Source of the DNA: Streptomyces leeuwenhoekii
GTDB lineage: Bacteria; Actinomycetota; Actinomycetes; Streptomycetales; Streptomycetaceae
Direction of reading: 5' to 3'
Assembly (NCBI RefSeq): GCF_001013905.1
Contig: NZ_LN831790.1
Coordinates: 7,764,001 to 7,828,000 of the forward strand
DNA: 64,000 nt
A program made the position numbers and the translations under genes. The notes under the pieces are model-generated. The model ran no database searches and had not been told where the DNA came from. It saw only the letters and a program-made list of their open reading frames with translations. Shown piece after piece: positions 51,955-61,977 of this stretch (position 1 is its first letter; each line of letters starts with the position of its first letter).

Positions 51955-52845
51955 ATGGACGTCGAGGCTGTCGCCGACGAGCTGTACGCACTGCGGCCGG
52001 AGGACTTCACCGCCGCCCGCAACGCGCGGGCTGCCCAGGCGCGCAAAGCCGGGGACCGGGCCCTCGCGGAGGCGATCGGCCGGATGCGTCGGCCCAGCCT
52101 GTCGGCCTGGGCCGGCAATCTGCTGGTCCGGGAGCGGCCCGAGGAGGTGCGGCGGCTGCTGCGCCTGGGGGAGGGGCTGCGGCAGGCCCACCGTGAGCTG
52201 AACGGCGCCCTGCTGCGCGAGCTCAGCCGTCGGCAGCGGGACGTGATCGGCGCCCTGTCCCGGCAGGCGCGGCACCTCGCGGCCCAGGCCGGTCATCCCC
52301 TCGGCGCGGACGCGCAGCGCGAGGTCGAGAACACCCTGCACGCCGTGCTGGCCGATGCCGGCGCCGCCGGGGAGTGGGCGAGCGGGCGGCTGGACCGGCC
52401 GCTCAGCGCCACCAGCGGCTTTCCCGCGGTCGCGGAGGGCGCCGCACCACGCAGCGAGCCCGCCGCCCCCCGTCCCGGGCCCATCGCGCCGGACCCGTCC
52501 CCGGCCCGCGGGAAGACCGAGGACGAGCCGGAGCGGCTGCGCCGACTGGCCCGGGCACGGCGGGAAGCCGACGCCGCCGACCGCGAGCTGCGCGCCCGTG
52601 AGCGTGAGGCGGCGGATGCCCGGCGGGAGGAGGACACCGCGCGGGAGCGGGCGGAACGGCTGGAGCGCCGCGTCGCCGAACTGGCCGGGGAACTGCACCG
52701 GCTGGAGGACGAGCACCGGCAGGCCCTGGCCGCCGCACGCACGGCCCGCACCCGGACGCGGACCGCAGACCGCCGTGTACGGGACGCCGCACGCCGGGCC
52801 GAAACGGCCGCCGCGCGGGCGGACCGCCCGACGGAGAGCGCCTGA
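51955..52845 (+). CDS. Cytoplasmic coiled-coil protein, function unknown
   Basis: 296 aa. The N-terminal half is helical (VEAVADELYALRPEDFTAARNARAAQARKAGDRALAEAIGRMRRPSLSAWAGNLLVRERPEEVRRLLRLGEGL), a domain seen in uncharacterised actinobacterial proteins. Residues about 195-290 are a long Arg/Ala/Glu-rich coiled coil (RLRRLARARREADAADRELRARERE...). No signal peptide or membrane helix. ATG at 51955 follows GGGAGGGA. It ends directly at a minisatellite repeat. Role unknown; a scaffold or DNA-associated role would only be a guess. Confidence 0.75.
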   Translation: MDVEAVADELYALRPEDFTAARNARAAQARKAGDRALAEAIGRMRRPSLSAWAGNLLVRERPEEVRRLLRLGEGLRQAHRELNGALLRELSRRQRDVIGALSRQARHLAAQAGHPLGADAQREVENTLHAVLADAGAAGEWASGRLDRPLSATSGFPAVAEGAAPRSEPAAPRPGPIAPDPSPARGKTEDEPERLRRLARARREADAADRELRAREREAADARREEDTARERAERLERRVAELAGELHRLEDEHRQALAAARTARTRTRTADRRVRDAARRAETAAARADRPTESA

Positions 52846-53185
52846 AGCCCGACGGGGACTGCCTGGCCGGACGGGGACTGCCTGAGCCCGACGGGGACTG
52901 CCTGGCCGGATGGGGACTGCCTGAGCCGGACGGAGACCGCATGCGTCCGACGGGGACTGCCTGGCCGGATGGGGACTGCCTGAGCCGGACGGAGACCGCC
53001 CGCGTTCGACGGGGGACTGCCCGAGCTCGACGGGGACTGCCTGGCCCGATGGGGACCGCCTGAGCCGGACGGAGACCGCATGAGTCCGACGGGGGACTGC
53101 CCGAGCCCGACGGAGACATCGAGCCCGACGGAGACATCGAGCCCGACGGAGACCGCCCGAGCCGACGGAGACCTCCCGGCAGGCG
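52846..53185. repeat. Minisatellite of about 17 degenerate 18-21-bp units
   Basis: Immediately after the coiled-coil gene come about 17 head-to-tail units of the type (A)GCCCGACGGGGACTGCCTG, 18 to 21 bases each, with substitutions such as ACGGAGACCGC and ATGGGGACTGC. The last units shift to GACGGAGACATCGAGCCC, three of them near-identical. The block fills the space between convergent genes. It is not a CRISPR: units are contiguous with no unique spacers. Confidence 0.85.
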
Positions 53186-53224
53186 GGGACGGTGACCGGG
53201 CCCGCGTATCGCTGGCCGGAGCGG

Positions 53225-54385
53225 TCAGGCGGCCGTCTTCCTTCCGCTCTTCCTCCGGCGCCCGGCACGGGTGAGCGCCTCGATCAGCTCCTCGCGGCTC
53301 ATCCGGGAGCGGCCGGAGACGTCCTCGTCGGCGGCCCGCTGGTACAGCTCGGCCTTGCTCAGCCGCCGCAGCTCGCTCTTCGCCGCCCCGCCCGTACCGC
53401 CGGAGCCCTTCGCCCCGGCCTTCCCGGCGGCGGGCTTCCGCGCCGCGGACCGCTTCCCGGCGGTCCCCTTCCCCGCGGTCTCTTCCCCGGCGGACTTCTT
53501 CGCCGTCTTCCCGGCCGTCCGCCGACCCGAAGACGGGTACGCGGCCTCCCGGTTCGGGGGCTTCTTCGCACCCCGCTCCTGCTCCGGCCGGGACCGGCCG
53601 GCCGAGGACCGTGCCCGGTCGAGGCTGCCCTGGAGCACCTCCATCAGATCGATGACGTTGGTCGCCCGCGGCGGCTCCTCGGCGGTGGCGATCTCGCGCC
53701 CCTCCGCCTTGGCCCGCACCAGCTCCCGCACCTTCTCCTGGTAGGTGTCGTGATACCGGGTGGGGTCCCAGGGACCGCTCAGGGCGTCCACCAACTGGAC
53801 CGCCATCTGCAGCTCCTTGCCCCGTCCGGCCCGGTCCGAGGGGAGTTCCGGCAGTTCCCTGGCCGGGTCGCGGACCTCGTCCGCCCAGTGCAGCGTCTGC
53901 AGCACCAGGAGCCGGTCCTCCGCCCGCAGCGCCGTCAGGTACTGCCTGCCGCGCATGACGAACGTGGCCAGGCCCACCCGGTTCGTCTCGGCCAGTGCCG
54001 CGCGGAGCAGTTCGTAGACCTTCAGGTACTCCTTGCCGCGCGGGGCGAGATAGTAGGTGCGGGCGAAGTACACCGGCTCGATGGCGGCCAGGTCGACGAA
54101 GTCGGAGATCTCGATCGTCTGGGACCGGCCCGGCGCGATCTCGTCCAGTTCGTCGGGGTCCACGACGACGTACTCGCCCTCGGCCACCTCGAACCCCTTG
54201 ACGATGTCCGCCGTGGCGACCTCCTCGCCGGTGCGCTCGTTGACCCGGCGGTTGCGGATCCGGTCGGAGGTGCCGCGCTGCAGCTGATGGAAGTGGACCG
54301 TGTGGTCCTCCGTCGCGCTGAACAGGCCGACCGGCACGGTGACCAGCCCGAACGTGATCACTCCGGTCCAGATCGCCCGCGCCAT
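53225..54385 (-). CDS. ku: Ku protein, non-homologous end joining
   Basis: 386 aa. The core Ku fold (1-260) starts [75 protein letters not shown], a highly conserved bacterial Ku beginning, and would form a homodimer ring on DNA ends and recruit a LigD-type ligase. Beyond it lies a long Lys/Ala/Gly-rich basic tail (about 285-345) and a C-terminal SAP/Rho-N-like helical module ([37 protein letters not shown]). Extended C-termini are known in Streptomyces Ku and bind DNA. No ligD is adjacent. The upstream-extended ATG (54493) lacks similarity. Confidence 0.93.
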   Translation of the reverse strand: MARAIWTGVITFGLVTVPVGLFSATEDHTVHFHQLQRGTSDRIRNRRVNERTGEEVATADIVKGFEVAEGEYVVVDPDELDEIAPGRSQTIEISDFVDLAAIEPVYFARTYYLAPRGKEYLKVYELLRAALAETNRVGLATFVMRGRQYLTALRAEDRLLVLQTLHWADEVRDPARELPELPSDRAGRGKELQMAVQLVDALSGPWDPTRYHDTYQEKVRELVRAKAEGREIATAEEPPRATNVIDLMEVLQGSLDRARSSAGRSRPEQERGAKKPPNREAAYPSSGRRTAGKTAKKSAGEETAGKGTAGKRSAARKPAAGKAGAKGSGGTGGAAKSELRRLSKAELYQRAADEDVSGRSRMSREELIEALTRAGRRRKSGRKTAA

Positions 54386-54506
54386 GGCCTCCGCACTCCG
54401 TCCCGCCTCGCCCGGTGGTGCGGGGACGCGGCCACCGTGCGTGGGCCGCGCCCCCGTCCCCTTCATGAGACATCCCGGCCGGCCGGTTCGCACCCCGTGG
54501 CCGCCC

Positions 54507-55253
54507 TCATGCCTCCGGGTCGGTCTCCTCCAGCAGATGGGGGCCGTCGGCGCGGACGTCGTTGACCGCCGTCGAGACGGGGCGGGCCTCCAGACGCCCG
54601 TCGGCGGGCCGGGTGAGCAGGGCCCGCAGTTCCCCCGGGTCCCCGTGCCGGGGGTCGAGCCAGGCGTCGTAGTGGTCCGGGGCGAGCGCCAACGGCATCC
54701 GGGGGTGGACGCGCCCGGCCGCGTCGGTGGCCTCCGTGGTGATGACGGTGCAGGTCATCAGCCAGGCGGCCGGATCGTCGTCCCGCTCCACCCCGGGGTC
54801 GCGCCAGAACTCGTACAGGCCGGCGAGCGCCAACACCCCGCCGTCGGCCGGATGGATGAAGTACGGCTGCTTGCGGGGCCTGCCGGTGGCCCGGTCCTCG
54901 CGCTCCTGCCACTCGTAGAAACCGTCGGCCGGCAGCAGGCAGCGGCGCTTGGCGAAGGCCCGGCGGAAGGCGGGTTTGGAGTGCACCGTCTCCACGCGCG
55001 CGTTGATCAGACGGGCCCCCGACCGCGGATCCTTGGCCCAGCTCGGCACCAGACCCCAGCGCACCGGCCTGAGCTGCCTGCGCGGGGCGCTCCCGCGGTC
55101 CTCGCGCGGGGCGCGGTCGAGGACCGCGTACACCTCGTCGGTGGGGGCCACGTTCCAGCTCGGCGCCAGCGCCTCCTCGGGGCGCCAGTCGCTGACGCGG
55201 AAGATCCCGGCCAGGTCCTCCGGGCTGCGGGTGGAGACGTAGCGGCCGCACAT
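54507..55253 (-). CDS. SRAP/YedK-family protein (SOS response-associated peptidase, HMCES-like)
   Basis: 248 aa. Starts MCGRYVS, so that after Met removal Cys2 is N-terminal and can form the thiazolidine crosslink with abasic sites in single-stranded DNA. Other family residues are Asn in [50 protein letters not shown] with active Glu, and His in [10 protein letters not shown]. The enzyme protects abasic sites and releases itself proteolytically. It lies just upstream of ku on the same strand, giving a small DNA-repair neighbourhood. Confidence 0.92.
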   Translation of the reverse strand: MCGRYVSTRSPEDLAGIFRVSDWRPEEALAPSWNVAPTDEVYAVLDRAPREDRGSAPRRQLRPVRWGLVPSWAKDPRSGARLINARVETVHSKPAFRRAFAKRRCLLPADGFYEWQEREDRATGRPRKQPYFIHPADGGVLALAGLYEFWRDPGVERDDDPAAWLMTCTVITTEATDAAGRVHPRMPLALAPDHYDAWLDPRHGDPGELRALLTRPADGRLEARPVSTAVNDVRADGPHLLEETDPEA

Positions 55254-55408
55254 ACGGCCACTGTGCCACGGTGCGGCCCGGTGTGTGGACGCGGCCACGG
55301 CGCGGGGGGCCGCTGGTTGTGACCGAGACGGTATCTCCTGGGGGTGTATGGCACATTCCGGCCGGGGTAGTTCCGCTATGGACACAACGCGGCAGGAAGG
55401 ACCGGGGC

Positions 55409-55765
55409 GTGATGCTGTCTCATGCACTCGAGCGCGGCGTGCTCGTCATCACGGTGCCCAGCGACCCGGGTATCGACGGGCGGGCGCTGCTTCTCGAGAA
55501 GATCGACGACCTGGTCCGGGCCCACCGGCCGGCCCCCGTCGTCATCGTCCTGGACGAGCCGGCGGCCCAGGGCGCGGCCGTCAGCGTGGTCCTGCGCGCA
55601 CACCGGCTCTGCGTCCGCCTGGGCGTCCCGCTGTCCGTGGCCACCCACAGCGCCCCCGCCCGGCGCCTGCTGGGGGCGGGCGCCGACACCAGCGGCACCC
55701 GGCTGGTCGTCCACGCGCGCGCCGACACCGCCGTCACCGCCGCCGCGTTCGCGGCCGCCGCCTGA
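55409..55765 (+). CDS. STAS-like domain protein
   Basis: 118 aa. Strand and helix order (LERGVLVITVPSDPGIDGRALLLEKIDDLVRAHRPAPVVIVLDEPAAQGAAVSVVLRAHRLCVRLGVPLSVATHSAPARRLL) looks like a STAS fold as in anti-sigma-factor antagonists. The usual phosphorylatable Ser is replaced by AAQGAAVSVV, so classical SpoIIAA switching is doubtful. GTG at 55409 with GGAAGG upstream; ATG one codon later is possible. Divergent from the SRAP gene, convergent with the MOSC gene. Partner unknown. Confidence 0.7.
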   Translation: MMLSHALERGVLVITVPSDPGIDGRALLLEKIDDLVRAHRPAPVVIVLDEPAAQGAAVSVVLRAHRLCVRLGVPLSVATHSAPARRLLGAGADTSGTRLVVHARADTAVTAAAFAAAA

Positions 55766-55858
55766 CGTCCCGGCCGGCCGGTCGCCCCCTGCCGGTCGCC
55801 GCGGGGGCCCTCCGCGCCACGACGGTGCGCGCGTCCCGGGCCGGCAGGGTTTCCCGCT

Positions 55859-56368
55859 TCAGGAGGCCCCGTCCGGATCCGGCAGGACGCGGAACGTCGC
55901 CGGGCCGAGCCGGATCACGCCGTCACTCAGCGGTGTGCAGCGCACGCCGTCCCCGCCGCGCAGCGCGCGCTGCGCACCCGGGCCGATGGTGACGTCCATC
56001 CAGGCACAGGGCCGGGCGGGCCGGTTGACGGCGAACATCACCGGCCCGTCGCCGCTGTCGAGGGCGATCGTCGCCCCGAGGAAGCTGTCGATGTCGACGC
56101 CCCGCAGGAGGATGTTCCGGCGCGTGTGCCGCAGATCGGCCGACGGGCCGATCTCCAGGGGCAGCTTCTCCGCGGCCATGATGGTCACCGCCGCGTTCCG
56201 GTGCGCGGGCCTGGCGTAGTAGCGGTCGCCTACCAGCCCCAGGTGGCGCCGTACCTCCACCTGCGACACGCGTTCGTCCGGCGGACCGGTCGCAAGCCCG
56301 TCGGCGGGCCGCCCGGCCAGCCGGTGCGACGGCGACACCAGGAGCTGCAGCACCTCCACGTCGGCCAT
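55859..56368 (-). CDS. MOSC-domain protein
   Basis: 169 aa, one MOSC domain (the C-terminal domain of Moco sulfurases and of YiiM/YuaD-type proteins). Visible landmarks: VEVRRHLGLVGDRYYARPAHRNAAVTIMAAEKL, RRNILLRGVDIDSFLGATIALD and the conserved Cys in NRPARPCAWMDVTIGPGAQRALRGGDGVRC, expected to handle sulfur or molybdenum cofactor. Stand-alone MOSC proteins often have detoxification or moco-related roles. No molybdenum genes are near. ATG at 56368. Faces away from pgm. Confidence 0.85.
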   Translation of the reverse strand: MADVEVLQLLVSPSHRLAGRPADGLATGPPDERVSQVEVRRHLGLVGDRYYARPAHRNAAVTIMAAEKLPLEIGPSADLRHTRRNILLRGVDIDSFLGATIALDSGDGPVMFAVNRPARPCAWMDVTIGPGAQRALRGGDGVRCTPLSDGVIRLGPATFRVLPDPDGAS

Positions 56369-56565
56369 GTCCCCAGCCTAAGCGGTCGGCCACCGGGGCA
56401 CGGGCCGGTAGACATTCGGTACCAAGAGGACGAATCCGCCTGAAGGGGGTTGAGTGGGCGGAGCAGGTGTGGCGGAACCCGGCCGCCGCGGTGCGGCTTG
56501 TCCCGGCGACCGGGGGAAGATGAGATCGCGAGCGCACACACGATCGAATGTGGAGGAATGAGCTC

Positions 56566-58206
<1,641 letters not shown>

Positions 58207-58220
58207 CCGGCCCGTCCGGC

Positions 58221-58254
58221 CCGCTCCGCCGGCCGTCCAGGACCGGCGGAGCGG
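58221..58254. terminator. Bidirectional terminator between pgm and the peptide transporter
   Basis: CCGCTCCGCCGG (58221-58232) pairs perfectly with CCGGCGGAGCGG (58243-58254) across a 10-base loop, between convergent genes ending at 58206 and 58285. Confidence 0.8.
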
Positions 58255-58284
58255 CCCCCGGACACGTCCCCGCGCGAGCCGCGG

Positions 58285-59133
58285 TCAGCGCCCGGCCGAC
58301 GCGCGCGCGGCCCGCCTGCGGCGTTGCTCCGCCACGTCCGCCACGGGGGCGGCGAGCAGCAGCGCCCGGGTGTAGTCGTGCCGTGGCTCGGTGGTGACCG
58401 CGGCGGCGTCGCCCGTCTCGACGATCTCCCCGTGGTGGATCACCGCGACCCGGTGGCTCATGAAGCGCACCACCGACAGATCGTGCGTGACGAAGAGGTA
58501 GGCGACCCCGGTCTCCTCCTGGATCTCCAGGAGCAGGTCGAGGACGGTCCGCCGCGTGGTGAGGTCGAGTGCGGACACCGGCTCGTCGCAGATGACGAGC
58601 CGGGGGCGCAGGGCCAGTGCCCGCGCGATGGCGACGCGCTGGCGCTGGCCGCCGGAGAACTCGCGGGGCAGACGGGCCGCGGCGTCGGCCGGCAGGTGGA
58701 CGCGGTCCAGCAGGTCGCCGACCCGGGCACGGGCCTCCCGGGCGCTCACCCCGTGGCCGAGCAGCGGCTCGGCGAGGGTGTCCCCGACGGTGAGGGAGGG
58801 GTTCAGGGAGGTGTAGGGGTCCTGGAAGACGACCTGGAGATCGCGGCTCAGCTCCCGGCGGCGGGCCCGGCCGGCCTGGTCGATGCGCTCGCCGGCGAAG
58901 GTGATGGTGCCCGAGTCGACGGGGACGAGACCGAGGACGGCGCGACCCAGGGTCGTCTTGCCCGACCCGGACTCGCCGACCAGCCCGAGGGTCTCGCCCG
59001 GGCGGATGTCGAGGCGGACGCCCTTGAGCACCTCGGTACGCGGGGCGCGGCGGCCCTTGCCGGGGAAGGAGACCCGCAGGTCCCGCACCCGCAGCAGGGC
59101 CTCGGCGGGCGCGTCGGCTTCGGTGACGGTCAT
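58285..59133 (-). CDS. Peptide ABC transporter ATPase, DppF/OppF-like
   Basis: 282 aa. ATPase of a dipeptide/oligopeptide/nickel importer: Walker A GESGSGKTT, signature FSGGQRQRVAIARA, Walker B RLVICDEPVSALD, H-loop FVTHDLSVV, and the oligopeptide-type C-terminal segment HDYTRALLLAAP. Unlike many OppF proteins it lacks an obvious terminal Cys cluster for the Fe-S site. It overlaps the preceding fused permease-ATPase gene by four bases (ATGA) and is the last gene of a four-gene operon. Confidence 0.92.
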   Translation of the reverse strand: MTVTEADAPAEALLRVRDLRVSFPGKGRRAPRTEVLKGVRLDIRPGETLGLVGESGSGKTTLGRAVLGLVPVDSGTITFAGERIDQAGRARRRELSRDLQVVFQDPYTSLNPSLTVGDTLAEPLLGHGVSAREARARVGDLLDRVHLPADAAARLPREFSGGQRQRVAIARALALRPRLVICDEPVSALDLTTRRTVLDLLLEIQEETGVAYLFVTHDLSVVRFMSHRVAVIHHGEIVETGDAAAVTTEPRHDYTRALLLAAPVADVAEQRRRRAARASAGR

Positions 59134-60971
59134 GCGGTGGCACTCCTCGCCTCTCGGGGCTGCCAGGGGGAACGGGCCGGGGCCTGGTCGAGGACGGCGC
59201 CGAGCAGGGTCCGGGTGTAGGTGTCCCCGGGGGCACGCAGGACGCGTTCGGTGGTGCCGGTCTCCACGATCCGGCCGGCGTTCATCACCGCGACGCGGTC
59301 GCAGAGGTCCGCGACGACGCCGAGGTCGTGGGTGACCAGGAGCACGCCCAGGCCGCGGTCCTTCTGCAGGCGGCGCAGCAGGTCGAGGATCTCCGCCTGG
59401 ACGCGGACGTCGAGGGCGGTGGTGGGCTCGTCGGCGATGAGCAGTTCCGGGTCGCAGGACATCGCCCCCGCGATCAGGACCCGCTGGGCCATACCGCCCG
59501 ATATCTCGTGGGGGTACAGGCGCATCACGTGCTCGGGACGGGGGATCTCCACCAGGCGCAGCAGCTCCACCGCGCGGCGGGCCGCCTCCCGGCGGGAGAG
59601 GCCGAGGACGTGGCGCAGGGGCTCGGTGAGCTGGCTGCCGATGGTGAAGGCGGGATCGAGGTTGCTCATGGGTTCCTGCGGGACGTAGGCCACGGTGCCG
59701 CCCCGCAGACCGCGGCGGGCCCGTTCGGGCAGGCCGACGACCTCCTGTCCCTTGATGGTGATGCTGCCGCCGGTGACCCGTCCGCCCTCGGGCAGGATGC
59801 CCAGTACGGCGAAGGCGGTCTGTGTCTTGCCGGACCCGGATTCGCCGACCAGGCCCACGATCTCGCCCGCCCGCACGTCCAGGTCGACGCCGCGCACCAC
59901 CTCCCTGCCACCGCCGTCGGGCCGGGGGTAGGCGACGGTGAGGCCGCGCACCGAGAGCAGCCCCGAGCGGTCCCCGGGGTCGCGGGAGGGCGCGGTGGTG
60001 GCGGCGGGCACCGTGCCGCCGTGGCTCCGGGTCGCCCGGCGGGGCGCGGGGGCCTGCCCGGCGCGGTCCTCCAGGCCGTCGCGCAGGGCCGCGGCGAGCA
60101 GGACGAGGGCCGCGTTGGTCAGCCCCAGGGCGAGGCCGGGCCAGAGCATCAGCAGCGGCGCCCGCTGGATGTTCTGGAACGCCTCGTTGAGCATCGCTCC
60201 CCAGGTGGGGGCGGATCCGCTGCCGATGCCGAGGAACTCCAGGCCCGCCTGGAGCCCGATGGCGATGCCGGCGACGAGGGCCACCTGGATGATGACCGGA
60301 CCGCGCACCACGATCAGGATGTGCCGGGCGACGATGCGGGCGTCGGACAGGCCGGACACCTTCGCGGCGTCGACGTAGAGTTCCGCGCGGACACCGGCGA
60401 CGATGCCGCGGACGAGGCGGAAGAAACTGGGTGCCGAGAGCACGCCGAGCACGGTCATCAGGGCCCAGACGTCGGGGCCGAGGATCGCGCGGGAGGCGAG
60501 CAGCACCACCATGGCGGGCAGCGCCATGACGAGATCGACCACCCAGTTGGCGGCGGAGTCGAACCGGCCGCCGCGGTAGCCGGCGTAGAGCCCGCAGGGC
60601 ACGCCGAGGACGAGGGCGATTCCCAGGGCGATCAGCGCGCCGCCGAGGGTGTTGCGGCCGCCGTGCAGGAGGCGGGAGAGGATGTCCCGGCCCGCGGAGT
60701 CCATCCCCAGCGGGTGCCCGCCGCCGGGGCCGGCGAAGGCGTCGCCGAGCGAGGAGGCCGCGGGGTCCTGCGGCGCGAGCAGCGGCGCCAGGGCGGCGGC
60801 GACGACGAGGAGGAGCAGCACGGCGGCGGAGAGCGCGCCCAGGGGGTTGCGCAGCAGGCGCCGGACGGCGCCGCCGCGGCGGACGGGCGCGGTTGCGGCG
60901 CCGTGGGCGCCGCGGGGTGGAACGCCGGAGGGCCCGGTGGTGGGGGCGCCGGCCGGGAGGTTCTCGCTCAC
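59130..60971 (-). CDS. Fused peptide ABC permease and ATPase (DppC-DppD type)
   Basis: 613 aa, one open frame without interruption. Residues about 35-300 form a DppC/OppC permease (RNPLGALSAAVLLLLVVAAALAPLLAPQDP... HPLGMDSAGRDILSRLLHGGRNTL, the family signature; EAA loop VDAAKVSGLSDARIVARHIL). Residues about 340-613 are a DppD ATPase (GESGSGKTQT, HEISGGMAQRVLIAGAM, LLIADEPTTALD). Fusion of these two subunits occurs in a number of actinobacteria. The GTG start overlaps the DppB stop (GTGA). Imports peptides or a similar solute; nickel or other cargo cannot be excluded. Confidence 0.9.
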   Translation of the reverse strand: MSENLPAGAPTTGPSGVPPRGAHGAATAPVRRGGAVRRLLRNPLGALSAAVLLLLVVAAALAPLLAPQDPAASSLGDAFAGPGGGHPLGMDSAGRDILSRLLHGGRNTLGGALIALGIALVLGVPCGLYAGYRGGRFDSAANWVVDLVMALPAMVVLLASRAILGPDVWALMTVLGVLSAPSFFRLVRGIVAGVRAELYVDAAKVSGLSDARIVARHILIVVRGPVIIQVALVAGIAIGLQAGLEFLGIGSGSAPTWGAMLNEAFQNIQRAPLLMLWPGLALGLTNAALVLLAAALRDGLEDRAGQAPAPRRATRSHGGTVPAATTAPSRDPGDRSGLLSVRGLTVAYPRPDGGGREVVRGVDLDVRAGEIVGLVGESGSGKTQTAFAVLGILPEGGRVTGGSITIKGQEVVGLPERARRGLRGGTVAYVPQEPMSNLDPAFTIGSQLTEPLRHVLGLSRREAARRAVELLRLVEIPRPEHVMRLYPHEISGGMAQRVLIAGAMSCDPELLIADEPTTALDVRVQAEILDLLRRLQKDRGLGVLLVTHDLGVVADLCDRVAVMNAGRIVETGTTERVLRAPGDTYTRTLLGAVLDQAPARSPWQPREARSATA

Positions 60972-61909
60972 GCGGCCCTCGCCTTCGGGTTGAGCCAGCC
61001 GATCATGATGTCGACCAGGAGGTTGATCAGGACGACGCCGACCACGGTGAGCATGACGAGCGCCATGATCACGGGGATGTCGCCGCGGGCGGTGTAGGTG
61101 ACGGTCATGCTGCCGATGCCGGGCAGGCCGAAGATCTGCTCCACGAGCACGGCACCGCCGAGCAGGCCCACGAACTGCATGCCGAGGACCGACAGCGCGG
61201 GCGCCGAGGCGTTGCGCAGGACGTGCCGGAACACGATCCGGGAGGCGGGCAGGCCGCGGGCGCGCAGGGTGCGCACGTAGTCCTGGCGCAAGACGTCGAT
61301 CACCGCGCCGCGCACCTGCTGGCAGACCCCGGCGACGGAGGCCACCGACAGGGACAGCACCGGAAGCGTGATGGTGGACAGCCAGCCGCCGGGAGACTCG
61401 GTGAACGGGGTGTACCCGATGGCCGGGAACCAGTTCAGGCGGACCGCGAAGACCAGCACCAGGACCAGGGTCACGAGGAAGCCGGGCAGCGCGTAGCCCA
61501 CGACCCCCAGCACCTGTACCAGGCGGTCGACGGCACCGCGCCGGACCCCCGCCCAGACCCCGAGGAGGAACGACACCACGGTGGTGACGAGGGTGACGCC
61601 CAGCATCAGGCTCGCGGTGACCGGCAGCCGGCCCGCGACGGCGGTACCGACGTCCTCGCTGGTGAACCAGGAGGTGCCCAGGTCGCCGCGGACGGCGTGG
61701 GCGAGCCAGTCCGCGTACTGGGTGAGGACCGGCCGGTCCAGCCCCAGGGAGGCGTTCTTGGCGTCGACGGCCGCCTGGTCGGCTCCCTGGCCGAGGAGCT
61801 GCCGGCCGACGTCGGTGCCGGGGACCGACAGCAGCAGGTAGGAGAGGAACGATATGACGACCAGGAGCAGGGCCCCCGCCGCGATCCTGCGGGCGATGAA
61901 GTTCAGCAT
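60968..61909 (-). CDS. Peptide ABC transporter permease, DppB/OppB-like
   Basis: 313 aa with six predicted helices. Family landmarks: N-terminal helix FIARRIAAGALLLVVISFLSYLLLSVPGTD, DQAAVDAKNASLGLDRPVLTQYADWLAHAVRGDLGTSWFTSEDV (the OppB periplasmic segment) and the EAA loop VLRQDYVRTLRARGLPASRIVFRHVLRNASAP. It pairs with the DppC half of the fused protein. ATG at 61909. The binding-protein gene lies 68 bases upstream. Confidence 0.92.
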   Translation of the reverse strand: MLNFIARRIAAGALLLVVISFLSYLLLSVPGTDVGRQLLGQGADQAAVDAKNASLGLDRPVLTQYADWLAHAVRGDLGTSWFTSEDVGTAVAGRLPVTASLMLGVTLVTTVVSFLLGVWAGVRRGAVDRLVQVLGVVGYALPGFLVTLVLVLVFAVRLNWFPAIGYTPFTESPGGWLSTITLPVLSLSVASVAGVCQQVRGAVIDVLRQDYVRTLRARGLPASRIVFRHVLRNASAPALSVLGMQFVGLLGGAVLVEQIFGLPGIGSMTVTYTARGDIPVIMALVMLTVVGVVLINLLVDIMIGWLNPKARAA

Positions 61910-61977
61910 GGCACTCGGTATCCGTGACCGCCGCCGCGGGCTGCCGCGGGGTCACCGCGGCAGCCCCCGGCGCGGGC

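Noticed and set aside
52846..53185. CRISPR array
   Set aside because: Units are contiguous and degenerate, without unique spacers, and no cas genes are in the window.
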